Made by a program: the position numbers and the translations under genes | Notes under the pieces: generated by a model | What the model was told of the DNA's origin: nothing | Databases searched by the model: none | What the model saw: only the letters and a program-made list of their open reading frames with translations | Shown: positions 57,356 through 64,000 of the stretch, one piece after another | Numbering within the stretch: the stretch's first letter is position 1 | Layout: each line of letters begins with the position of its first letter | From: Streptomyces sp. 3214.6 | GTDB taxonomy: Bacteria; Actinomycetota; Actinomycetes; Streptomycetales; Streptomycetaceae | Reading direction: 5' to 3' | Assembly (NCBI RefSeq): GCF_900129855.1 | Contig: NZ_LT670819.1 | Location: 2,356,001 to 2,420,000 of the forward strand | Length of the DNA: 64,000 nucleotides

Positions 57356-58576
57356 GTGCCTCGTACCGTCAGGGACGTCGTCTTCGTCGACGGCGTCCGT
57401 ACCCCGTTCGGCAAGGCGGGCCCGAAGGGCATCTACCACGAGACCCGCGCCGACGACCTCGTCGTGAAGGCGATCCGGGAGCTGCTGCGCCGCAACCCCG
57501 GTCTCGACCCCAAGAAGATCGACGAGGTCGCCATCGCGGCGACCACGCAGATCGGTGACCAGGGCCTGACCATCGGCCGCACGGCCGGCATCCTCGCCGG
57601 TCTGCCGCAGTCCGTGCCGGGTTACTCCATCGACCGGATGTGCGCGGGCGCCCTGACCGCCGTCACCACGGTCGCCGGCTCGGTCGCCTTCGGCGCGTAC
57701 GACATCGCCATCGCCGGCGGTGTCGAGCACATGGGCCGTCACCCGATGGGCGAGGGCGTGGACCCGAACCCGCGGTTCGTCAGCGAGAAGCTGGTCGACG
57801 AGTCCGCCCTGTTCATGGGCATGACCGCGGAGAACCTGCACGACCGCTACCCGCACATCACCAAGCAGCGCGCCGACGAGTACGCCGTGCGCTCGCAGGA
57901 GAAGGCCGCCAAGGCGTACGCCAACGGCAAGATCCAGGCCGACCTGGTGCCGATCTCGGTGCGCCGCACCAACCCTGAGGCCGGTGAGACAGGCTGGGGC
58001 CTGGTCACCGCCGACGAGCCGATGCGGCCGGGCACCACCCTGGAGAACCTCTCCGGCCTCAAGACCCCGTTCCGTGTCCACGGCCGGGTCACCGCAGGCA
58101 ACGCGGCCGGTCTGAACGACGGCGCCACCGCCTCCCTCATCGCGTCCGAGGACTTCGCGCGCGAGAACAACCTGCCGGTCAAGATGCGCCTCGTCGCGTA
58201 CTCCTTCGCCGGCGTCGAGCCGGAGGTCATGGGCTACGGACCGATCCCGGCCACGGAGAAGGCCCTCGCGCAGGCGGGTCTGTCCATCTCCGACATCGGT
58301 CTGTTCGAGATCAACGAGGCCTTCGCCGTCCAGGTCCTGGCCTTCCTCGACCACTACGGCATCGCCGACGACGACGAGCGCGTCAACCAGTACGGCGGCG
58401 CGATCGCCTTCGGCCACCCGCTGGCCTCCTCCGGCGTCCGTCTGATGACGCAGCTGGCCCGCCAGTTCGAGGAGCAGCCGCAGGTCCGCTACGGCCTGAC
58501 GACCATGTGCGTCGGCTTCGGCATGGGCGCGACGGTCATCTGGGAGAACCCGCACTTCGACGGAGGCGACAAGTGA
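57356..58576 (+). CDS. fadA: Acetyl-CoA acetyltransferase (3-ketoacyl-CoA thiolase)
   Basis: A 406-residue thiolase that cleaves 3-ketoacyl-CoA in beta-oxidation. The acylated Cys lies in DRMCAGALTA (about Cys95), the catalytic His in GGAIAFGHPLASSG and the second Cys in TTMCVGFGMGA. The NEAFAVQ motif is present. GTG 57356 follows GGAGGAG by about 7 bases. Its stop overlaps the fadB start (GTGA), the normal arrangement of the alpha/beta subunits of the fatty-acid oxidation complex. Confidence 0.95.
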   Translation: MPRTVRDVVFVDGVRTPFGKAGPKGIYHETRADDLVVKAIRELLRRNPGLDPKKIDEVAIAATTQIGDQGLTIGRTAGILAGLPQSVPGYSIDRMCAGALTAVTTVAGSVAFGAYDIAIAGGVEHMGRHPMGEGVDPNPRFVSEKLVDESALFMGMTAENLHDRYPHITKQRADEYAVRSQEKAAKAYANGKIQADLVPISVRRTNPEAGETGWGLVTADEPMRPGTTLENLSGLKTPFRVHGRVTAGNAAGLNDGATASLIASEDFARENNLPVKMRLVAYSFAGVEPEVMGYGPIPATEKALAQAGLSISDIGLFEINEAFAVQVLAFLDHYGIADDDERVNQYGGAIAFGHPLASSGVRLMTQLARQFEEQPQVRYGLTTMCVGFGMGATVIWENPHFDGGDK

Positions 58577-60699
58577 GCACCACCGAACTCCTGAAGCGGG
58601 CGGCCGAGTTGTTCCCGGACGAGGTCGTCACCCAGGCGCACGTACGCCACCTGGACCTGCCGTTCGGCGCGGGGCGCTTCGCCCTGATCACGCTGGACAA
58701 CGGTTTCGACCACACCAAGCCGACCACCTTCGGACCGCAGTCCCTCGCGAACCTCGACGTCGCGATCGACCAGGTCGAGCAGGAGGCGAAGGCGGGCGAG
58801 ATCGTCGGCGCCGGCGTCACCGGCAAGCCGTTCATCTTCGCGGTCGGCGCGGACCTCAAGGGCGTCGAGCTCCTCAAGGAGCACAAGGACGCGCTCGCCA
58901 TCGGCAAGGGCGGGCACGAGGTCTTCAAGCGTCTGGCAGGCCTCGCGGTCCCGACCTTCGCGTACTACAACGGCGCGGCGATGGGCGGCGGCGTCGAGGT
59001 CGGTCTGCACTGCGAGTACCGCACTGTCTCGAAGGCGCTTCCCGCGTTCTCCCTGCCCGAGGTCTTCCTCGGCCTGGTCCCCGGCTGGGGCGGCTGCACG
59101 CTGCTGCCGAACCTGATCGGCGCCGACAAGGCCGTCTCGGTGATCATCGAGAACAGCCTCAACCAGAACAAGCAGCTGAAGGGGCAGCAGGTCTTCGACC
59201 TCGGCATCGCCGACGCCCTCTTCGAGGGTGCGGACTTCCTGGAGCAGTCGCTGATCTGGACGGCGAACGTCCTCAACGGCGACGTCGAGGTCGAGCGTCC
59301 GGTGATCGACCGCGGTGAGGCCTGGGACCAGGCCGTCGCGCGCGGCCGGTTCGTCGCCGACTCCAAGGTGCACGCGGCGGCCCCGGCCGCGTACCGCGCG
59401 CTGGACATCATCGCCGCCGCGAAGAACGGCGACCTGCAGCAGGGCTACGACGCCGAGGACGTCGCGCTCGCCGACCTGATCATGGGCGGCGAACTGCGCT
59501 CCGGTATCTACGCGTTCAACCTGGTGCAGAAGCGCGGCAAGCGCCCGGCGGGCGCCCCGGACAAGAACCTGGCCCGCCCGGTCACCAAGGTCGGCGTCGT
59601 GGGCGCGGGTCTGATGGCCTCGCAGCTCGCGCTGCTGTTCCTGCGCCGCCTGGAGGTGCCGGTCGTGCTGACCGACATCGACCAGGAGCGCGTCGACAAG
59701 GGTGTGGGCTACGTCCACACCGAGATCGACAAGCTGCTCGGCAAGGGCCGGATCAACCAGGACAAGGCCAACCGTCTCAAGGCCCTGGTCACCGGTGTCC
59801 TCGACAAGGCCGAGGGCTTCTCCGACGCGGACTTCGTCATCGAGGCCGTCTTCGAGGAGATCGGCGTCAAGCAGCAGGTGTTCGCGGAGGTCGAGGCGGT
59901 CGCCCCGGCGCACGCGATCCTCGCCACCAACACCTCCTCGCTGTCGATCTCCGAGATGGCGTCGAAGCTGAAGAACCCCGAGCGGGTCGTGGGCTTCCAC
60001 TTCTTCAACCCGGTCGCGATCCTGCCGCTGCTGGAGATCGTGCGGGGCGAGGCGACCGACGACGCCTCGCTGGCCACCGCGTTCGCCGTCGCCAAGAAGC
60101 TGAAGAAGACGGCGGTCCTGGTGAAGGACGCCCCGGCGTTCGTCGTGAACCGCATCCTGACCCGCTTCATGGGCGAGGTGCAGAACGTCATCGACGAGGG
60201 CACCCCCGTCGAGGTCGCGGAGAAGGCGGTGGAGCCGCTCGGCCTGCCGATGTCGCCGCTGGTCCTGCTGGAGCTGGTCGGTCCGGCGATCGGCCTGCAT
60301 GTCTCGGAGACGCTCAACCGGGCGTTCCCGGACCGCTTCACGGTCTCCCCGAACCTCGCGGCCGTCGTCAAGGCGGGCAAGCGCGGTTTCTACGTCTACG
60401 ACAGCGGCAAGCCCGAGCTGGACCCCGAGGTCGCCGCGCTCCTGAAGCAGGGCGACAACGCCCTGACCGAGGAGCAGGTGCGGGCGCGTGTCCTGGACGC
60501 GGTGGCGCAGGAGATCGGGCTCATGCTCGACGAGGGCGTCGTCGCCGAGGCGCAGGACATCGATCTCTGCCTGATCACGGGCGCCGGTTGGCCCTTCCAC
60601 CTGGGCGGCATCACGCCGTACCTGGACCGCGAGGGTGTCTCCGAGCGCGTGAACGGCAAGAAGTTCCTGGCGCCGGGCGTCGCGTCGGTTCCGGCGTAA
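58573..60699 (+). CDS. fadB: Fatty-acid oxidation complex alpha subunit (hydratase/3-hydroxyacyl-CoA dehydrogenase)
   Basis: A 708-residue bifunctional enzyme. The N-terminal crotonase-fold domain (about 1-320) has NGAAMGGGVEVGLHCEYR and LPEVFLGLVPGWGG. The NAD-binding domain (about 338-515) starts TKVGVVGAGLMASQLALLF, followed by AVLATNTSSLSISEMA-type and GFHFFNPVAILPLLEIVRG blocks. Two 3HCDH C-terminal domains follow (KDAPAFVVNRILTRFMGE and ITGAGWPFHLGG). It hydrates enoyl-CoA and oxidises hydroxyacyl-CoA for the FadA thiolase. Strong terminator downstream. Confidence 0.95.
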   Translation: MSTTELLKRAAELFPDEVVTQAHVRHLDLPFGAGRFALITLDNGFDHTKPTTFGPQSLANLDVAIDQVEQEAKAGEIVGAGVTGKPFIFAVGADLKGVELLKEHKDALAIGKGGHEVFKRLAGLAVPTFAYYNGAAMGGGVEVGLHCEYRTVSKALPAFSLPEVFLGLVPGWGGCTLLPNLIGADKAVSVIIENSLNQNKQLKGQQVFDLGIADALFEGADFLEQSLIWTANVLNGDVEVERPVIDRGEAWDQAVARGRFVADSKVHAAAPAAYRALDIIAAAKNGDLQQGYDAEDVALADLIMGGELRSGIYAFNLVQKRGKRPAGAPDKNLARPVTKVGVVGAGLMASQLALLFLRRLEVPVVLTDIDQERVDKGVGYVHTEIDKLLGKGRINQDKANRLKALVTGVLDKAEGFSDADFVIEAVFEEIGVKQQVFAEVEAVAPAHAILATNTSSLSISEMASKLKNPERVVGFHFFNPVAILPLLEIVRGEATDDASLATAFAVAKKLKKTAVLVKDAPAFVVNRILTRFMGEVQNVIDEGTPVEVAEKAVEPLGLPMSPLVLLELVGPAIGLHVSETLNRAFPDRFTVSPNLAAVVKAGKRGFYVYDSGKPELDPEVAALLKQGDNALTEEQVRARVLDAVAQEIGLMLDEGVVAEAQDIDLCLITGAGWPFHLGGITPYLDREGVSERVNGKKFLAPGVASVPA

Positions 60700-60727
60700 C
60701 CTTCGTAACCGTTTGCACAACCGATGA

Positions 60728-60759
60728 AGAGGGCCTCCGCTGCTCGGCGGAGGCCCTCT
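60728..60759 (+). terminator. Intrinsic terminator after fadB
   Basis: AGAGGGCCTCCGC (60728-60740) pairs perfectly with GCGGAGGCCCTCT (60747-60759) around a 6-base loop, 28 bases past the fadB stop and followed by a short GTCAT stretch. Confidence 0.9.
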
Positions 60760-60760
60760 G

Positions 60761-60813
60761 TCATGCGTCGGCCGTCATGCGTCGGCCGTCATGCGTCGGC
60801 CGTCATGCGTCGG
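60761..60813. repeat. 14-bp tandem repeat, 3.8 copies
   Basis: TCATGCGTCGGCCG is repeated exactly at 60761, 60775 and 60789, with an 11-base partial copy at 60803-60813. It directly follows the fadB terminator. The rest of the gap to 60942 holds no convincing gene; a minus-strand frame ending at 60847 looks like a fragment. Confidence 0.95.
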
Positions 60814-60941
60814 TCTCCGGGGTCAGTTGCATCCTCGTTCTCCCTTACGCCGGCGCCGGCTCGGTGACCTCGCCACTCGAACTGCGCCACTTCAGCGCAC
60901 CCTTGTCGGCGTAGAGGAGGCCGGGTTGGTCGACGTCACGT

Positions 60942-61040
60942 TCAGCGCCGCGCGATCGCCGGTCGTGGCCTTGTAGTGTCCTCGTCGCCCGCCGCCGCCC
61001 TGACCATCTCCACACAGCGGGCACAACGGAGTTCGCTCAC
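60942..61040 (-). CDS. Possible 32-residue CxxC peptide, coupled to upstream gene
   Basis: A GTG overlapping the stop of the propeller-like gene (GTGTGA) opens a 32-codon frame beginning VSELRCARCVEMVRAAAG, with a CxxC pair that could bind metal, and a basic tail. The neighbouring frame continues as another peptide-like run, so this may be a frameshifted remnant of a longer zinc-binding protein. Support is only the overlap and the CxxC. Confidence 0.25.
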   Translation of the reverse strand: MSELRCARCVEMVRAAAGDEDTTRPRPAIARR

Positions 61041-62053
61041 ACCGTTCGCCAGGCCGTCAGGGCCAGGCCCGGCTCGTCCTTGCGGCGGGTGAGCCGCAGG
61101 TCGCCGGTCGACAGGGACAGGGTCGCGGCGACGACCCGGTTCTCGTGGTCCTTGGCGAGCGCCACCACGGCGTCGGCGGGCAGCGCGGGGCCCGACTCGG
61201 CCCACCAGGCGCCGGCGGACTCCTGTTCGGTCGGGTACGCGGCGAAGGCGACGCGGCCGCTCGCGGAGCGCTGGGCGAGCAACGTGCAGTCGTGGCCGTC
61301 GAGTTCGGTGCGGATGGCGGCGACCGGGCCGGGTCCGGCGGCGGCGAGCACGGGGACGGGCTCGCCGCCGGGACGCCAGGCGCACACGTCGCCGGAGTCG
61401 TCGGTGTAGAAGAGGGTGGTGTGTTCCTGGGAGGTGGCCAGCGCCCGGAGCGTGCCCGGCCGGACCGGCGCCTTGAGGGGCTCCTGCAGCACCGGTTGGG
61501 CGCCCGGCGCCTCCTGCCGCCAGTGCAGGATCCCGTCGGCGACGGCCGCGTACGCGGCGACACGGCCGGACTCCGCCGTCACCGCGACGGGCGGTCCCTC
61601 GACGCCCTGTCCTTTCAGGTCGCGCCAAGGGTCCCAGCCGCCCTTCTCCTTCTGGGCGACCATGCACAGTCCCGTGCCGATGTTGCGCACGAAGACATGC
61701 GCGCGCCCCTGGGCGTCCACGGCGACGGCGGGCGTGCCGGTGCGGTCGCCCTTCTTGTTGGGATGGCCGATGGGCGCCCAGTCCAGGGCGGACAGCAGCG
61801 GCCGGTAGTGCGTGGAGTGCACGAGGGCCGCCTCGCCCTGCGCGGTGGGCCGCCAGGAGGCCAGATGGGCGTAGCCGTCGGCGCCGTGGCCGACGGCGAG
61901 CACCCGCTGCACCTTCTGGTCGCCGCCCACCGGGCGCGGGTCCTCCCAGGGCCCGCCGGGGAGGCGCTCGGCCCGGCACAGGACCGCGTCGTCCGACATC
62001 AGATAGACACCCAGCCGCCCATCGCGGCCACGTATGAGCCAGTCGCCGTTCAC
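61037..62053 (-). CDS. Hypothetical beta-propeller-like protein
   Basis: A 338-residue protein with no signal peptide or membrane helix. Recurrent strand-rich segments spaced about 45-50 residues (GDWLIRGRDGRLGVYL, DGYAHLASWRPTAQGEAALVHS, AVAVDAQGRAHVFVRNIGTGLCMVAQ, AVTAESGRVAAYAAVADGILHWRQ, TTLFYTDDSGDVCAWRPGGEP) resemble the blades of PLL-like/tectonin beta-propellers, which often bind sugars. Function is unknown. Divergent from the NYN-like gene with an 80-bp gap. Confidence 0.7.
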   Translation of the reverse strand: MNGDWLIRGRDGRLGVYLMSDDAVLCRAERLPGGPWEDPRPVGGDQKVQRVLAVGHGADGYAHLASWRPTAQGEAALVHSTHYRPLLSALDWAPIGHPNKKGDRTGTPAVAVDAQGRAHVFVRNIGTGLCMVAQKEKGGWDPWRDLKGQGVEGPPVAVTAESGRVAAYAAVADGILHWRQEAPGAQPVLQEPLKAPVRPGTLRALATSQEHTTLFYTDDSGDVCAWRPGGEPVPVLAAAGPGPVAAIRTELDGHDCTLLAQRSASGRVAFAAYPTEQESAGAWWAESGPALPADAVVALAKDHENRVVAATLSLSTGDLRLTRRKDEPGLALTAWRTV

Positions 62054-62133
62054 CCGGTCACCTTATGTCGGGGCCGGTGCGGCCACTGGGTGCGGGTCCG
62101 GCCGGCGGGGCCGCCCGTGCGACCCTGGGGTCC

Positions 62134-62529
62134 ATGGACGGTTCCCTGGACGGCCCCCCGGACGACGGCGCCCGGCTGCTCGTGATCGTCGACGCGGCGA
62201 ACGTCGTCGGGTCGGTACCCGACGGGTGGTGGCGGGACCGGCGGGGCGCGGCCGAGCGGCTGCGCGACCGGCTGGCCGCCGTCGGGCTGCCGGGGCACTC
62301 CGGGCCCGAGGAGATCGTCCTCGTCGTCGAAGGCGCGGCCCGCGGGGTGGAGCCGGTGCCCGGCGTACGGGTGGAGGCGGCGTCCGGCAGCGGGGACGAC
62401 CGTATCGTCGAGCTGGTCGCCGAGGCCGGCGGGCGCTCCCGCCTGGTCGTCACGGCCGACCGTGAGCTGCGCCGCCGGGTGACGGAACTGGGCGCGGACG
62501 TCACCGGCCCGCGCTCGGTCCGGGGCTGA
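62134..62529 (+). CDS. NYN/PIN-like domain protein
   Basis: A 131-residue cytoplasmic protein. The N-terminal strand RLLVIVDAANVVGSVPDGWW contains the Asp/Asn pair of NYN-type nucleases. A second acidic cluster appears in GSGDDRIVELVAEAGGRSRLVVTADRELRRRVTELGADVTGP, as expected for this fold. Nuclease activity is inferred; homologues are often labelled pyrophosphohydrolase without proof. ATG 62134 has TGGGG 3-4 bases upstream. Confidence 0.75.
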   Translation: MDGSLDGPPDDGARLLVIVDAANVVGSVPDGWWRDRRGAAERLRDRLAAVGLPGHSGPEEIVLVVEGAARGVEPVPGVRVEAASGSGDDRIVELVAEAGGRSRLVVTADRELRRRVTELGADVTGPRSVRG

Positions 62530-62603
62530 AGCGGTGGCGGGGCTGAAGCGGTACGGCGGCGGGGCCGGCCCCGGCGGGCGGTATGGGGCCGGCTGCGAAG
62601 CCG

Positions 62604-64000
62604 TCACACGGTGTCGTCGCGGCCGGGTCCGGTGACCTCGCCCGCGGATGTCTCCTCGCGGCGTCCGAGTCGGCTGTGGGAGCGGCCGTAGAGGAAGTAC
62701 ACGAAGAACCCGACGACCATCCAGATGCCGAACCGCAGCCAGGTCTCGGCGGGCAGGTTGAGCATCAGCCACAGTGAGGCGCACACCGACAGGATCGGGA
62801 TGACGGGCACCCACGGAGTGCGGAAGGCGCGGTGCAGGTCGGGGCGGTTCCTGCGCAGGATGATCACGCCGATCGCGACGACCACGAAGGCGAACAGGGT
62901 GCCGATGTTCACCAGTTCGGCGAGTTCGCTGAGGCTGGTGAAGCCGGCCAGGATCGCGATGAGCACGCCGAGCAGGATGGTCGGCCGGTGCGGGGTCCTG
63001 AACCGCGGGTGGACGTGGGAGAAGAAGCGCGGCAGCAGTCCGTCGCGGCTCATCGCGAAGAAGACCCGGGTCTGGCCGAGGAGCAGGATCATGCAGACCG
63101 TCGTCAGGCCGACGGCGGCGCCGAAGCTGATGAAGCCGGCGAACCAGGGGTGGCCGGTGGCCTTGAAGGCGTCGGCGAGCGGGGCGCTCACGGACAGCTT
63201 GGTGTAGTGCTCCATCCCGGTGACGACGATCGACACGGCGACGTACAGGATCGTGCAGATGACGAGGGAGCCGAGGATGCCGCGGGGCATGTCGCGCTGC
63301 GGGTTCCTGGTCTCCTCGGCGGCGGTGGCGACGACGTCGAAGCCGATGAAGGCGAAGAAGACGACGGAGGCGGCGGTGAAGATGCCCATCACGCCGAAGT
63401 TGGAGGGCGCCCAGCCGAACATCAGCTGGATGAGCGGGGACTGCAGGCTGTCGCCGGCCGGGACCTTCTCCGCCTTGGGGATGAACGGGTGGTAGTTGTC
63501 GCCGTGGATGAAGAAGGCGCCGGCGACGATCACGGTCAGGACGACGGTCACCTTGACGGCGACCACGACGGAGGTGACCCGCGCGGAGAGCTTCGTGCCG
63601 ACCACGAGGATGGCGGTGAGCACCAGGACGAGGGCGGCGGCGAGGATGTCGAAGCCGAAGCCGTGGGCTCCCTCTCTTCCGCTCAGCGCCGCCGGCAGGT
63701 GCCAGCCGGCGTTGTCCAGCAGCGAGGCGATGTACCCGGACCAGCCGACGGCGACCACCGCCGTGCCGAGCGCGAACTCCAGGACCAGGTCCCAGCCGAT
63801 GGTCCAGGCGGGCAGTTCCCCGAGGGAAGCGTACGAGAAGGTGTACGCGGAGCCGGCCACCGGGACGGTGGAGGCGAACTCGGCGTAGCAGAGCGCGGCG
63901 AGCGCGCAGGCGACCCCGGCCGCCACGAAGGCCAGGGCGACGGCGGGTCCGGCGTTGTTCTTGGCGACGGTGCCGGTGAGGACGAAGATGCCGGTGCCGA
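62604..64000 (-). CDS. APC-superfamily cationic amino-acid permease, 5' end outside window
   Basis: A polytopic amino-acid transporter truncated by the right edge; 465 residues are visible. About eleven hydrophobic helices are present, with the family block FFAFIGFDVVATAAEETRNPQRDMPRGILGSL, TRVFFAMSRDGLLP and PVAGSAYTFSYASLGELPAWTIGWDL, close to the YfnA/CAT group that imports basic or branched amino acids. The frame continues upstream of 63926 with transporter-like sequence (GIFVLTGTVAKNNAGPAVAL), so the real start lies beyond 64000. The C-terminus is hydrophilic. Confidence 0.92.
   Translation of the reverse strand, partial: GTGIFVLTGTVAKNNAGPAVALAFVAAGVACALAALCYAEFASTVPVAGSAYTFSYASLGELPAWTIGWDLVLEFALGTAVVAVGWSGYIASLLDNAGWHLPAALSGREGAHGFGFDILAAALVLVLTAILVVGTKLSARVTSVVVAVKVTVVLTVIVAGAFFIHGDNYHPFIPKAEKVPAGDSLQSPLIQLMFGWAPSNFGVMGIFTAASVVFFAFIGFDVVATAAEETRNPQRDMPRGILGSLVICTILYVAVSIVVTGMEHYTKLSVSAPLADAFKATGHPWFAGFISFGAAVGLTTVCMILLLGQTRVFFAMSRDGLLPRFFSHVHPRFRTPHRPTILLGVLIAILAGFTSLSELAELVNIGTLFAFVVVAIGVIILRRNRPDLHRAFRTPWVPVIPILSVCASLWLMLNLPAETWLRFGIWMVVGFFVYFLYGRSHSRLGRREETSAGEVTGPGRDDTV

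Noticed and set aside
1..64000. Possible biosynthetic gene cluster, prophage or defence island
   Set aside because: No PKS, NRPS, terpene, phage structural, integrase or restriction genes were seen; apart from one IS and the sugar-uptake block the genes are ordinary core streptomycete functions.

Overview
The window is high-GC chromosomal DNA from a Streptomyces-type actinomycete. It carries two conservons (CvnA-B-C-D modules), the sporulation regulator whiI behind a sigma-WhiG-like promoter, the actinobacterial coproporphyrin branch of haem synthesis (hemE, hemG/Y, hemQ), many 1 to 14 bp start/stop overlaps, GTG and TTG starts, and TANNNT boxes placed for leaderless transcription. From memory, the right half (fadB-fadA ... 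rnd-whiI-DUF3000-hemE ... hemG-hemQ ... DUF692 ... murC) follows the S. coelicolor SCO602x to SCO606x order; this was not checked by alignment.

Left region (1-17.5 kb). A 5'-truncated conservon is followed by an ankyrin-repeat gene whose start codon abuts an IS701-type insertion sequence with CTAG target duplications. Then come a Tat-exported GH43-like enzyme with an arabinose-binding (AbfB) tail, an aromatic amino acid ammonia-lyase-like protein with a non-canonical MIO triad, and a glycine betaine/choline-type ABC importer. The importer's lipoprotein gene is separated from its ATPase and permease genes by a second, complete conservon plus a RidA-family gene on the opposite strand.

Middle region (17.9-34.8 kb). 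A probable flavin electron-transfer operon on the minus strand (ferric-reductase-like membrane flavoprotein, exported protein with two FMN-binding domains, ApbE flavin transferase, 40-residue membrane ORF) lies divergently from an OmpR/EnvZ-type two-component system. Next are a YbhN-type membrane protein with a TTA codon, msrB, murC, a RibD-C reductase, a ZapE/AFG1 ATPase, a carbonic anhydrase/SulP pair preceded by a small exported ORF, a slipin, a lipoprotein polysaccharide deacetylase and a PTH2-type hydrolase.

Right region (34.8-64 kb). A DUF692 multinuclear-iron enzyme fused to a second domain lies with a DUF4142 protein and a TIGR04222 membrane protein. An exported S33 peptidase, haem genes, a DUF4349 lipoprotein, a CoA-disulfide-reductase-like flavoprotein, a rhomboid protein, hemE, whiI and RNase D follow. 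A carbohydrate ABC importer without its own ATPase is divergent from a GH2 beta-mannosidase and LacI repressor, probably one mannoside-uptake unit. The window ends with the fadA-fadB beta-oxidation pair, a beta-propeller-like protein, a NYN-like protein and an amino-acid permease cut by the edge. I saw no tRNA, rRNA, CRISPR array or phage module.
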